Assembly (NCBI GenBank): GCA_016202645.1
Contig: JACQOF010000049.1
Location: forward strand, 1-32,084
DNA: 32,084 bases
Origin: a bacterium
GTDB lineage: Bacteria > Lindowbacteria > 2-12-FULL-62-27
Direction of reading: 5' to 3'
The translations under genes were made by a program, and so were the position numbers. The notes below the pieces were generated by a model that was given only the letters and a program-made list of their open reading frames with translations, was not told where the DNA came from and did no database searches. This document shows, in pieces, positions 6,092 through 14,758 of the stretch. The stretch's first letter is position 1. The number at the start of each line of letters is the position of its first letter.

Positions 6092-7257
6092 CAAGAAACC
6101 CGGAGGGGATGCGTCGATTCGATCCTGACGCCTGTGGCGGTCCGGATGCGCTGGGCGAGGTATCGGCAGTACCAGATGAAGTTTCTGCCGCTGATGTAAG
6201 TCAGGCGTTCTCTCGGAAAATACCAGTTCGCCTGCGGGCGGCCGCTGGCCGCTTCGGGATGTCCGCCGTCGCGCGGCGCGCAGATTTTTTCAACGAGCGC
6301 CCCGAGATTGATTGCGCCGGGCCGAGTCGTGGCTTTGCGCGTGGTCAGGGCCCGGGATCCGTAGCAGTAGAAAAAATAATCCATCTGGACGAAATCCTTC
6401 AGATACCGCATCGCCGCCGCGACGTTCGGCAGGGGCTCGTGCTCGTAAACTTTCGGCACGAGACAGCAGACGATGTTCCAATCCTCGTCGGTCCCGGCGG
6501 GCTTGAACCGGATCTCGCAGAGACTGCGCTTAAGACGCGGCAGAACCCGGCTGATTCGCTCGTCATGCTCGGCCACGTAATGCTCCCAACCGAGGGCCTG
6601 AAAGAGGCGCGGCAGGTCCTCCGGCTCCTTCAATGTCTTCAGCGCCGTCGCCATCGCGTGTTTTGAATAGCCGTAGCCGATGAGTTTCGACAGCCGGACC
6701 CCGAGGGGATCTTCGCCGGTGTTGAGGTCCTGCTGGCGCGTGATTCGTCGCAGTTCCCGGAGGCCGTCGGTGTCGCAGGGGCCGTCGCGGATCACCGCGT
6801 CGTGGACCAGCTCCGCGCCGCAGGCCTGGGCTTCCTTCGGGAGTTGCTCTCCTTTTCTGGCGCCCGCGAGCGCATATCGTTCGATCAGTCCTTCCGACTT
6901 GAGACGGTTCAGAAGATCCACCTGCCAGTCCGACCAGGGATGGTGGTCGAGAAAATGGACGATCCGGCTGCCGCGCCGGCCCAGTTCCCGGATGTCGCCT
7001 TCAAGATCCGGAATCGTGTCGAGCGGGAGGTCGGGAATATAGAGGTCGGCGTTTTCGAACTCGCCGAGATTCCGGAGCAGTCCCTCGTGGTACTGCACGA
7101 ACGCCAATTCGTGCGGTACGCCGAGCTGTGTGGCCCAGGCGCCGTAAAACGCGTTCGAGCTGACGGTGTCGAGGTCCCCGCCTTCCTCCCGCGCGTCAGG
7201 ATGCCGCGGCGTGGCCCCGCGGCCATGGATGACAAACACTTTGAGTCGTTCTGCCAT
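6091..7257 (-). CDS. DHH/DHHA1-family phosphoesterase-like protein
   Basis: A 388-residue protein with both halves of a DHH-type phosphoesterase. The N-terminal half has GDLDTVSS (a DxD metal motif), DLYIPDLPLD, and VHFLDHHPWSD with the signature DHH triad. The C-terminal half has the substrate-binding GGHPEAASG motif of DHHA1. Characterised relatives hydrolyse short oligonucleotides, cyclic dinucleotides or polyphosphate using manganese. The central helical region and the charged N-terminal insertion (about residues 14-28) differ from classic NrnA or RecJ, so the substrate is unknown. There is no signal peptide. The gene is monocistronic, convergent with the helicase gene, with its stop at the edge of a family B repeat. 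The superfamily is confident; the function is open. Confidence 0.8.
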   Translation of the reverse strand: MAERLKVFVIHGRGATPRHPDAREEGGDLDTVSSNAFYGAWATQLGVPHELAFVQYHEGLLRNLGEFENADLYIPDLPLDTIPDLEGDIRELGRRGSRIVHFLDHHPWSDWQVDLLNRLKSEGLIERYALAGARKGEQLPKEAQACGAELVHDAVIRDGPCDTDGLRELRRITRQQDLNTGEDPLGVRLSKLIGYGYSKHAMATALKTLKEPEDLPRLFQALGWEHYVAEHDERISRVLPRLKRSLCEIRFKPAGTDEDWNIVCCLVPKVYEHEPLPNVAAAMRYLKDFVQMDYFFYCYGSRALTTRKATTRPGAINLGALVEKICAPRDGGHPEAASGRPQANWYFPRERLTYISGRNFIWYCRYLAQRIRTATGVRIESTHPLRVS

Positions 7258-7344
7258 AAGCGGGGTACCCTACCAAATGATTGGAGGAAATTGTACACTC
7301 GGCGGAATGAAGAGGAAACCGGGCTCGGAAGGGCGGTCATCAAA

Positions 7345-7437
7345 CTCTTCCCCCCTTGAGGGGGAAGTTGGAAGGGGGGTTTCAGCAGGGCGCGGCAGGA
7401 CACCCCCCACCCAGCCTCCCCCTCAAGGGGGGAGGAG
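7345..7437. repeat. Family A two-arm unit (93 bp, no gene)
   Basis: The left arm is about 7345-7380 and the inverted right arm 7401-7437. The spacer begins TTTCAGCA directly after the GGGGGG run. The whole unit aligns, arms and spacer start included, with the reverse complement of 22904-22996. It lies upstream of the dehydrogenase gene, and its G-rich right end (GGGGGGAGGAG) is placed to act as that gene's ribosome-binding site. Confidence 0.85.
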
Positions 7438-7438
7438 T

Positions 7439-8191
7439 TTGCGACAGCGTTACACGAACAGAGACATTCGTGTGGCATTGGTAACCGGCGCGGGCCGGCG
7501 GGTCGGCCGGATCATCGCGCTGCGCCTGGCGGCGGCGGGTTACGCGGTCGCGTCGCACTATCGGTCATCCGGCAGGGAGGCTGTGGACCTTGTTCGGGAA
7601 ATTCGAATGCGCGGCGGCCGGGCTGAAGCTTTTCAGGCGGACCTCACGCAAGTCTCGGAAATCCGCCGGCTGACCCGCTCCGTGGAGAAGCGCCTTGGCC
7701 CGGTGCGCCTGTTGGTCAACTCGGCGTCCGTTTTTTTTCCGCGGCCGTTTTCGTCCGTATCCGAACGGGACTGGGACAGGACCATTGACGCGAATTTAAA
7801 ATCCGTTTTTTTTCTGTCGCAGGAAGTTTCCCGCCGGATGATCCGCCGCGCCGCGGCGGGCGTCATCATAAACATCGAGGATGCCGCCGTCCGGAGACCC
7901 TACCGGAACCACGCGCCCTACCTCGTTTCAAAAGCCGGCGTGGCCATGCTGACCCGCGTCCTGGCGATGGAACTGGGGCCGCGCGTCCGTGTCTGCGGCG
8001 TCGCGCCCGGCCCGGTGCTTCTGCCGGAAGGATACTCGGCGGCCGCCCGCCGCAAGGCCGTACACCATACGCTTCTCAAACGCGGTGGATCGCCGGAGGA
8101 CGTCGCCGCCGCCGTCCTCTTTCTCGCCGACCGCGCCCCCTACACCACCGGCACGACCGTTTTCGTCGACGGCGGCCGCTCGGCCGCGTAG
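7439..8191 (+). CDS. Short-chain dehydrogenase/reductase (pteridine-reductase-like)
   Basis: A classical SDR with an N-terminal Rossmann fold: VTGAGRRVG (cofactor loop), HYRSS, LVNSAS, and the catalytic Tyr/Lys in PYLVSK, then VAPGPVLLPEG and a C-terminal VDGGRS. The pattern GAGRRVG...NSAS...PGPVLLPEG is typical of SDRs annotated as pteridine reductase or FolM-like, which reduce dihydropterins with NADPH; the true substrate is unknown. The start is uncertain. I chose TTG 7439 because the repeat-derived GGAGG lies just upstream (250 residues). GTG 7472 gives 239 residues but has no visible ribosome-binding site. The usual serine is replaced (NIEDAAV), as in some members of this subgroup. It ends 20 bases before the ligase gene, so the two may be co-transcribed. 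Confidence 0.82.
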   Translation: MRQRYTNRDIRVALVTGAGRRVGRIIALRLAAAGYAVASHYRSSGREAVDLVREIRMRGGRAEAFQADLTQVSEIRRLTRSVEKRLGPVRLLVNSASVFFPRPFSSVSERDWDRTIDANLKSVFFLSQEVSRRMIRRAAAGVIINIEDAAVRRPYRNHAPYLVSKAGVAMLTRVLAMELGPRVRVCGVAPGPVLLPEGYSAAARRKAVHHTLLKRGGSPEDVAAAVLFLADRAPYTTGTTVFVDGGRSAA

Positions 8192-8211
8192 CGCTCGTGG
8201 AGACCGGCGTG

Positions 8212-10668
8212 ATGTGGGAGGCCCGCGATGCGGCGGCGGTCGCGGTCGTTTTTTTTCTCGCGCTATGGGCTCTGACCCGCCGGCCCGATCGCCTGTCGCA
8301 AGTTTTGTTCGGAGGTATCCTCGTCACTCTGGTTTTTGTGATTTTGTATTTTTCGGTCAAGTTTCAAAACATCGTGATCGGCAAGGATATTTTCGCCCAG
8401 GTGGCGGGGTATACGCTCTTCCTGCTCTGGGTTTCGCACCTCTTCCGGAAAAACGGCTTTCAATTTTCGCCAGGCCCGCTCAACATCGCGGTCTGCGCGT
8501 TTTTCCTCCTCTCGGTTCTGTCGGCCTTCCTGGCGCCGCGCTGGGCCTGGTACTATTCGCTGGAGGAAATATCGAGGATCGCGGCGATGATCCTCCTCTA
8601 CTTTCTGACCGTCCGGTTTCTGAACACGGAATATCGCTGGAAAATCGGCCTCTACGCCATCCTCACCCTGATGGTTGTCACCTCCGTCTACGCGATCCTG
8701 CAGATCCACGGGTATGACTTCATGTCGTGGGGATTCATCGTGAACGTGTCGACCTTCGGCAACAAGGATTTCTTCGCGTCCTTTCTCACGTACACTTTTC
8801 CCATCGCCCTCTTTATGGCCGTCGGGGCGAAGAACGTCTTCGACCGGATCCTGTATCTGGCCATGTCAGGCCTGGCGCTCTACAACATCATCGAAGGCAA
8901 GACCCGCGGGGCGTGGGTAGGGCTGATGGCCCTGGCGGCGGTCTGGATCCTCTTTGAGGCGAGACTTGGGCGTCTGAGGGAGTGGCTCGGCGGTTTCAAA
9001 AAGCAGGCGATCTTCTGGGCCGCAATATCCGCCGTTCTTCTCGCGCTGATTCCGTTCGTTCCCGCCCACGAAAAGGAAACCTTCCGGTCCATCTTTCAGG
9101 CCAACCGCGGCACGAATATCATCCGGATCTATATCTGGTGGGCGAGCTTGAGAATGTGGTGGGACGAGCCGGTGATCGGGCAGGGACTCGGAACGATACA
9201 GCTGACGTACCCGTTTTTCCGGCCCGAGAGATACCACCGAATCGGGATGTCCCACAACACCCGGCACGCGCACTCGGAGGAACTGGAGCTTCTCGGCGAG
9301 CAGGGCATCCTCGGGTTTTCGGCGTGGCTTGCGTTTATCGCGATCTTTTTTTGGCTGGGCCTGAAAAAACTCAGGCGAATCCCCGGACTTTCGGACCGCT
9401 ACCTTTTTTTCGGTCTCCTGTCCGGCATGTTCGCGGGTCTGGTGCACGATTCGATCAACGTCAACCTCCGGTGGATGACCAGCGCCGTCACGTTCTGGTT
9501 TCTGCTTGCTGTCTGCACCCGCCGCATCATCGGCTTTGATCCGCCGCCCGACCTCAAGGCCGCCCGGAAATCTGAAAGCCGGACGGCGGCGTGGCGGCCG
9601 GACTGGCGCGAGTGGATTCTGGCGGTCCCGATCACGGCGGTCTTCGCGTTCATGTTCTGGATGGAGTGGCGGGTCCTGCGGGCTGATTGGATCTTGAAAA
9701 CAGTGGAGGGCACGATCGAGCGGGATGGAGGCCAGGAGCGGGGCATCGCGGCGGCCCGCCAGGTTTTGCTGGACGTGCCGTACGATCATTCCGCCTACTA
9801 CAAGGGTGCCTACGGGTATCTTCGCCTGAACCGGATCGACGAGGCCCAGGCGTTCTATCACCGGCTCATGAACATGGCGCCGAACTACGCGCAGATTCAC
9901 CAGAACATGGCGCTGATTGCCTACCGGAAATTTCTCGCGAAGGGCGATCTGAAGTGGCTCTACCAGGCGGTGATTGAATTCGAATGGTCCACCATTCTCG
10001 AAAATAATTACGACAACCACTTCCGCCTCATCCAGCTTTACACCCAGCACCTGCCGGGCGGCGCGCGCCACCGCTATCACAACCGGTATCTGTTCTGGAA
10101 CGCCAAAGAGGATTCCGTCTTCAACGCCTGGCGATATTACTACGGAATTGGGATCCTGCCCAACGCGGCGGAGTCTGTCCGGCGGCACTACTATGACGAG
10201 TACATGAAGTCGGTCGATGAGGGCACCCTGACGTACTGGCTCTACCGGGTCGACCTGGCCAAACAGCTTGGCCGGCCGATGGAGGAACAACGATACACGT
10301 TGAACACGGCCATCCTGTTCAAGCCCGACCATCGCGACCTTGTCAACCTCGCGCTGAATTCTCTCCTGCTCGATCCGTCCTCCGACCGGCCGGAGGACCG
10401 GAATCAGAATATCCTGACGATCCTCCGGATCATCGAGGGACTGCCGCCGGAATCCGGCGCGACGGAGATTTGGGGTCGGATCCGGCAGGAACTGGAGCAC
10501 CGCGCGGCGTTGCCGGGACGACAGGCCGACCCGGTTCTCACATACGCCCTCGGCGTCGCGGCGTACCGGCAGGGGGACATGGACCGTGCCCGGACCTGGT
10601 TTTCCGAGGCCAAATCCCTGACGCGGCAACGAACCCTACTTGACGGGATCGCCGGATACGGGATATGA
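8212..10668 (+). CDS. O-antigen ligase-like membrane protein with TPR tail (copy 1)
   Basis: An 818-residue protein. The N-terminal half has roughly 11-13 hydrophobic membrane helices. The middle has a Wzy_C-type periplasmic loop including NVSTFGNKDFFASF, IGQGLGT and SHNTRHAHSEELELLGEQG. The last 320 or so residues are soluble, with tetratricopeptide-like helical repeats (RIDEAQAFYHRLMNMAPNYA). The Wzy/WaaL/PglL superfamily moves lipid-linked glycans onto lipid A, protein or a growing polymer at the periplasmic face; the acceptor here is unknown. The ATG at 8212 has GGAG nine bases upstream; GTG 8197 is possible. The protein is closely paralogous to the next gene. No glycosyltransferases are adjacent. 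Confidence 0.82.
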   Translation: MWEARDAAAVAVVFFLALWALTRRPDRLSQVLFGGILVTLVFVILYFSVKFQNIVIGKDIFAQVAGYTLFLLWVSHLFRKNGFQFSPGPLNIAVCAFFLLSVLSAFLAPRWAWYYSLEEISRIAAMILLYFLTVRFLNTEYRWKIGLYAILTLMVVTSVYAILQIHGYDFMSWGFIVNVSTFGNKDFFASFLTYTFPIALFMAVGAKNVFDRILYLAMSGLALYNIIEGKTRGAWVGLMALAAVWILFEARLGRLREWLGGFKKQAIFWAAISAVLLALIPFVPAHEKETFRSIFQANRGTNIIRIYIWWASLRMWWDEPVIGQGLGTIQLTYPFFRPERYHRIGMSHNTRHAHSEELELLGEQGILGFSAWLAFIAIFFWLGLKKLRRIPGLSDRYLFFGLLSGMFAGLVHDSINVNLRWMTSAVTFWFLLAVCTRRIIGFDPPPDLKAARKSESRTAAWRPDWREWILAVPITAVFAFMFWMEWRVLRADWILKTVEGTIERDGGQERGIAAARQVLLDVPYDHSAYYKGAYGYLRLNRIDEAQAFYHRLMNMAPNYAQIHQNMALIAYRKFLAKGDLKWLYQAVIEFEWSTILENNYDNHFRLIQLYTQHLPGGARHRYHNRYLFWNAKEDSVFNAWRYYYGIGILPNAAESVRRHYYDEYMKSVDEGTLTYWLYRVDLAKQLGRPMEEQRYTLNTAILFKPDHRDLVNLALNSLLLDPSSDRPEDRNQNILTILRIIEGLPPESGATEIWGRIRQELEHRAALPGRQADPVLTYALGVAAYRQGDMDRARTWFSEAKSLTRQRTLLDGIAGYGI

Positions 10669-10678
10669 GATACGGGAC

Positions 10679-13147
10679 ATGATGGATATTCTGTTCTACC
10701 TCTTCCAGAAGCCGATGGTATACGCCATCGGCTATGCGACTGCGGCCTTTGTGGTCTTCTATTTCCTCAGCCGGACCCGGCAGGGCCTAGCGAACGTGGT
10801 CTTTGTCTGGATCCTGGTCGAGATCGTTTTCGTCAGCCTTCACTTCACGGCGCGCCTGAACAACATTGTCATTCTGAAGGACATTTCCTACCAGGTCATT
10901 AATTTCGGCCTCCTGCTCCTATGGATCTCACATCTGCCGGAAAAGGACGGCTTCAAGTTCACCCCGACGCCGATGAATATCGCTGTTTTCGGGTTTTTCG
11001 TGGCGTGCGTCATCACGACCTACACCGCCCCCCGGATTTTCTGGTACTACGCGGTCGAGTGGGCCTCGCGGTTCGGCGCGTCCATCGCCATCTTTTTTCT
11101 GATCGTCCAATTTTCGAACACGCGTTTCCGGTGGAACATCACTCTCTACACGCTTCTGGCCATGATGGTTGTCTCGTCCATTTACGGCATCATGCAGGTG
11201 CGCGGCTACGATTTCATGACCTGGGGCCGCGTCGTGAACGTCTCGACATTCGGGAACAAGGATTTCTTCGCGTCCTTTCTGACCTACACCGCCCCCATTG
11301 CGCTCTTTATGGCGTTCGGCGCGCGCAATATTTTTGACGGCCTGCTCTATCTGGCCATGGCCTGGACCGGCCTCTACAACATGTGGACGGGCGAGACCCG
11401 CGGGGCCTGGGTCGGCATGATGGCTCTGGCGGGTGTGTGGTTTATATTCGAGTGCAGGTTTGGGCGTCTGCAGAGATTGCTGGGAAGCTGGAAAAAGCAG
11501 GCGGTCTTCTGGTCGGCTTTGCTTGTTCTCACCGTCGTTCTGACACCCGTGCTCATGTCCCCGCACCGGCTGGAAACCTTCCGGTCCATTTTCCAGTTTC
11601 ACAAGGGCACCAACATCATCCGCGTCTATATGTGGTGGACCGGCGGGCGCATGTGGTGGGACGCGCCGATTCTCGGGCAGGGACTGGGGGCCTCGCACGT
11701 CACCTATCCCTTCTACCGCCCCGACCGGTATCACCGCATCGGCATGTCGCACAACACCGACTACGTCCACTCCGAGGAACTGCAATTTTTGTGCGAGCAG
11801 GGGATCGTCGGATTTTCGGCGTGGCTGGCGATGATCGGGGTGTTTTTCTACATCTGCTACCGGAAACTGAGGACTCTCGGGGACGTCACGGAACGGTACA
11901 CGCTCTTTGGCATCGCCGGCGCGTTTTTCGCGGCGGTGGTCCACGACTCCATGAACGTCAACCTCCGCTGGACGGGGAGCATGATCGCCTTCTGGACGGT
12001 CCTCGCCCTCGGCACCCGCTACGCCATCGGGTTTGACCCGCCGTCCGACAGCCGCATCGTGCAGAAGGAAACCCGGCGTCGCGGCCTCCGGAGGGACTAT
12101 ATCGCCTTTTCCTACAAGACCTGGATTCTCTTCCCCGTGGTGACGGCGGCGTTCGCGTTCATGTTTTACGGACAGTACCGAGTCCTCCGGGGCGATTGGG
12201 CCCTCAAGAACACAGAGGATGGCAGCGGGCCGCCGGCCACGGCGTCGGGACACGATACGCTGAAGTATAATCCCTACAGCCATTCCGCCTACTACAAGGT
12301 CGCGTATCATTATCTGAACGAGAGCAACCTCAAAGACGCGTTAAAGATGTACGAAGGCCTCCTGACCATCGCGCCCAATTACGCCCAGACCCACCAGAAC
12401 ACGGGGCTGGTCTATTACCGGTTTTACGGCAATAGCGGCCAGAGAAAATATCTTTATCAATCGGTTCTCGAGTTTGAGTGGGCGACGATCCTTGAAAACA
12501 ATTTCGACAACCACACCAAACTCCTCCAGCTCTGGACCCAGCTCTTGAGCCACTCCGGGCGCGCCCGGTATCACAATCAGTACATTGCCTGGAACAGCCT
12601 GGAGGATGCCGTCCACAACCTCTGGCTGTTTTACGTCAACCACTGGAACATGCCCAATGCGGCACAGGCCACCAAAGACCACTTATACGACGTGTACATG
12701 AAACCGATCGACGAGAGCCGCAAGGCCTACTGGCTCTACCGCACCGACACGGTGCGGCGGGTGGGCCGGCCGAAGGAGGAAATCCGCTACGCGATGAAGA
12801 TGTCGACGCGGTTTGAGCACGCGAACATCAACCTTCTCCAGTACGGGATCAATTCCCTTCTGGTTGACCAGGTTCAGACAGCGGAGGACATGCTTTTTCT
12901 CATCAGCATCATCGAGAGCATGGATCCCCGGGAAGTTCCTCCGGCGCTTTTTTATCAGGGCCTGCAGACTCTGCGGGAGCGAGTGATTCCTTCCAACTAC
13001 GAGGCCATCGGCGCCTACGCCATGGGGGTTCTGTCGCATAAACTCGGCGATCTTTCCGGCGCCCGGAATCACTTCCAGATCGCCCAGGGGTTGGGGGCGT
13101 CGCGCTACGAATTCATCCGGGAGGGCGTCAAGAAGTACGGGATTTAG
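10679..13147 (+). CDS. O-antigen ligase-like membrane protein with TPR tail (copy 2)
   Basis: An 822-residue tandem paralogue of the upstream gene with the same order: hydrophobic helices, Wzy_C loop, soluble TPR-like tail. Long blocks are the same or nearly so, for example NVSTFGNKDFFASFLTYT, GTNIIRVYMWW, RYHRIGMSHNT and HSEELQFLCEQG. The tail keeps SHSAYYK and APNYAQTHQN. ATG 10679 or the adjacent ATG 10682 starts it, 10 bases after the first gene's stop, so they should be one transcript. The paralogues have diverged most in the N-terminal helix and the linker before the TPRs, consistent with an old duplication and different acceptors. The family is clear, the substrate unknown. Confidence 0.82.
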   Translation: MMDILFYLFQKPMVYAIGYATAAFVVFYFLSRTRQGLANVVFVWILVEIVFVSLHFTARLNNIVILKDISYQVINFGLLLLWISHLPEKDGFKFTPTPMNIAVFGFFVACVITTYTAPRIFWYYAVEWASRFGASIAIFFLIVQFSNTRFRWNITLYTLLAMMVVSSIYGIMQVRGYDFMTWGRVVNVSTFGNKDFFASFLTYTAPIALFMAFGARNIFDGLLYLAMAWTGLYNMWTGETRGAWVGMMALAGVWFIFECRFGRLQRLLGSWKKQAVFWSALLVLTVVLTPVLMSPHRLETFRSIFQFHKGTNIIRVYMWWTGGRMWWDAPILGQGLGASHVTYPFYRPDRYHRIGMSHNTDYVHSEELQFLCEQGIVGFSAWLAMIGVFFYICYRKLRTLGDVTERYTLFGIAGAFFAAVVHDSMNVNLRWTGSMIAFWTVLALGTRYAIGFDPPSDSRIVQKETRRRGLRRDYIAFSYKTWILFPVVTAAFAFMFYGQYRVLRGDWALKNTEDGSGPPATASGHDTLKYNPYSHSAYYKVAYHYLNESNLKDALKMYEGLLTIAPNYAQTHQNTGLVYYRFYGNSGQRKYLYQSVLEFEWATILENNFDNHTKLLQLWTQLLSHSGRARYHNQYIAWNSLEDAVHNLWLFYVNHWNMPNAAQATKDHLYDVYMKPIDESRKAYWLYRTDTVRRVGRPKEEIRYAMKMSTRFEHANINLLQYGINSLLVDQVQTAEDMLFLISIIESMDPREVPPALFYQGLQTLRERVIPSNYEAIGAYAMGVLSHKLGDLSGARNHFQIAQGLGASRYEFIREGVKKYGI

Positions 13148-13160
13148 CGCAGTGAAACCC

Positions 13161-13240
13161 GTCACCCCCGCGAAAGCGGGGGTCCAGACGCCGTTTTCGC
13201 CCAGGCAACCGACTGGATTCCCGCTTTCGCGGGAATGACG
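13161..13240. repeat. Family C two-arm CCCGCGAAAGCGGG palindrome
   Basis: The left arm (13161-13190) contains CCCCCGCGAAAGCGGGGG. The right arm (13211-13240) contains CCCGCTTTCGCGGG in inverted orientation, with matching TCCAG/CTGGA flanks. The spacer is 20 bases. It lies between the convergent second ligase and FecR genes. This palindrome type is widespread in bacterial genomes. It may fold as two hairpins in either transcript and serve as a terminator. Confidence 0.9.
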
Positions 13241-13268
13241 AATGTAAAGAGACTTCTGTGACGCCCCA

Positions 13269-13865
13269 TCAGCGCTGTGCGTCCAGGATTTTTTGCAGGG
13301 CCGAGATTTCCACGTTCGTGTGACCGATGAATTTCGCCGGCGTGAGTTTGTATTCTCCTTCTTTAGCGGGCGCCGCCGTCACGGCCCTATGGCGAAGCAC
13401 CGGGGTTTGCAGGGTCTCGGTGCCGGATTGGGTTTCGATCAGGATTTCTCCGTCACACAGACACACGTACGACTGGTCGAGCCCGCGCGCCTCCGTATAA
13501 AACGTCGTGCCCCGCACTCCGACAACCGCGGCCGGCGTGCTGATCTTGAAGCGGGGAACGGGTCTTGAGGCGGTGAGGACCGAGCCGTAATCGAGCTGAA
13601 GATGAAACGTGTCGCCGAGTTCCTCAAAAACCAGTTTGCTTGAGGCTTTTACCTGAATGGCCGCCTGCCCGGCCAGCCGGGCCACCACCACGGAACCCTC
13701 GTCCACGATGAGCGTCTCGCCCCGGCCGATGGCGTCACCGGGTTTGACCGGCTCGCCGGATTTCGATCCGGTTCCGGTCACCGACACGACCACCATCTCG
13801 GTTTCATTCCCGGAGCCATCCGGGGAACCACAGCCGGCGGCGAAGAGAAGGGCAAGGGAAGCCAT
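13269..13865 (-). CDS. FecR-domain lipoprotein
   Basis: A 198-residue secreted protein. A short hydrophobic N-terminus ends in FAAGC, a usable lipobox, so it is probably lipid-anchored in the periplasm. The rest is a FecR-type beta domain: GDAIGRGETLIVDEGS, then LQLDYGSVL, then FKISTPAAVVGVRGTTFYTE, the classic FecR core. Proteins with this domain outside iron signalling are often envelope or sensory proteins of unknown role. No sigma factor or TonB receptor gene is near, so FecR-type iron signalling is not indicated. The start lies 14 bases after the amidase stop with GGAAG upstream, making it the last gene of the leuB-asd-amidase run. The n-region lacks basic residues, which is odd for a signal peptide, but no longer start is available. 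Confidence 0.82.
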   Translation of the reverse strand: MASLALLFAAGCGSPDGSGNETEMVVVSVTGTGSKSGEPVKPGDAIGRGETLIVDEGSVVVARLAGQAAIQVKASSKLVFEELGDTFHLQLDYGSVLTASRPVPRFKISTPAAVVGVRGTTFYTEARGLDQSYVCLCDGEILIETQSGTETLQTPVLRHRAVTAAPAKEGEYKLTPAKFIGHTNVEISALQKILDAQR

Positions 13866-13879
13866 GCAGATTCGACTTC

Positions 13880-14746
13880 CTATCTCCCCTCACGCTCCTG
13901 CGCCGCGATCAGTTCCGCCCGGCGGTCCTTGACCTCCAGCTTGATGACGTCCGACCGCATGTGCCCGAGCGCCGGAAGACGTTTGCGGCACTCGGCCAGG
14001 ATCTGAAAATCCAGCGTGGCGTACCCGATGCCTTCGGCCTCGCCCATGTCGAGAAGAACTTCCCCCCAGGGCGACACCACGAGGCTGTGGCCGTAGGTTT
14101 CGATCCGGTTGCCCGGATCAAATCCACACTGGGCCGGCGCGACGACGTACGACAGGTTTTCGACGGCGCGGGCCCGGAGCAGGAGATGCCAGTGGGCTTC
14201 GCCGGTGGGCTTCGTGAAATTGGACGGGACGAACATCACGTTCGCGCCGGCCTGGGCGTGAAGACGAAAGAGCTCCGGGAAACGCAAATCGTAGCAGATG
14301 GTAAACCCGTAGACCGCCTCCCCGTCCCGGTGGGTCCAGACCCGGTTGCCGCCGCGGAAGGTGCGCGACTCGTCGATCGACTTGCCGTCTTCAAAGGCGA
14401 CGGAGAAGAGATGCAGTTTTTTGTACCGTACGGGACCCTCGCCGCTCGGCATATAAAAAATGCTCGTGTTGTACAGCTTTCCCCGGTCCCCCGTCGGTTC
14501 CGGGACGGTTCCCAAAAGAAGCCGTATTCCCAGTTCCTTGGCCAGCCGGCTGAACCGGAGCGTGGTGGGCTTCAATTTCAGGCTGATGTCCTGCAAATTC
14601 TGGGGACTGCCCCGGTAGAGAAAACTTTCCGGCAGCGCCACCAGCTGGGCGCCCGCCTTGGCCGCCTCGCGGATGAACCCCTCGGCCTTGTCGATGTTCC
14701 GTTGAAGATTGTCCGTTGAGCAGATCTGAACGAGTCCGATGCGCAT
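13880..14746 (-). CDS. Nitrilase-superfamily carbon-nitrogen hydrolase
   Basis: A 288-residue carbon-nitrogen hydrolase with the complete catalytic triad: E40 in ALPESFL, K110 in RYKKLHLF, and C151 in FTICYDLRFPELF. The sequence most resembles the Nit1/omega-amidase branch, which hydrolyses amides such as deaminated glutathione or alpha-ketoglutaramate; the exact substrate cannot be read from sequence. It is cytoplasmic, with no signal peptide. It lies 12 bases after asd and 14 bases before the FecR lipoprotein, so it is probably expressed with the amino-acid genes. A metabolite-repair role beside biosynthetic genes is plausible but inferred. Confidence 0.88.
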   Translation of the reverse strand: MRIGLVQICSTDNLQRNIDKAEGFIREAAKAGAQLVALPESFLYRGSPQNLQDISLKLKPTTLRFSRLAKELGIRLLLGTVPEPTGDRGKLYNTSIFYMPSGEGPVRYKKLHLFSVAFEDGKSIDESRTFRGGNRVWTHRDGEAVYGFTICYDLRFPELFRLHAQAGANVMFVPSNFTKPTGEAHWHLLLRARAVENLSYVVAPAQCGFDPGNRIETYGHSLVVSPWGEVLLDMGEAEGIGYATLDFQILAECRKRLPALGHMRSDVIKLEVKDRRAELIAAQEREGR

Positions 14747-14758
14747 GGCGTTACCGGT

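Noticed and set aside
7861-7910. Missing catalytic serine in the short-chain dehydrogenase
   Set aside because: The NIEDAAV variation seems to fall within this pteridine-reductase-like subgroup, and Tyr and Lys are intact, so it is not evidence for an inactive protein.
8866-10629. A 587-codon open frame antisense to the first ligase gene
   Set aside because: It mirrors codons of a clear membrane/TPR gene, has no recognisable domain and an arginine/proline-rich composition typical of antisense frames in GC-rich DNA. The long antisense frames at 3961-5547, 10928-12310 and 30240-31757 were rejected for the same reason.
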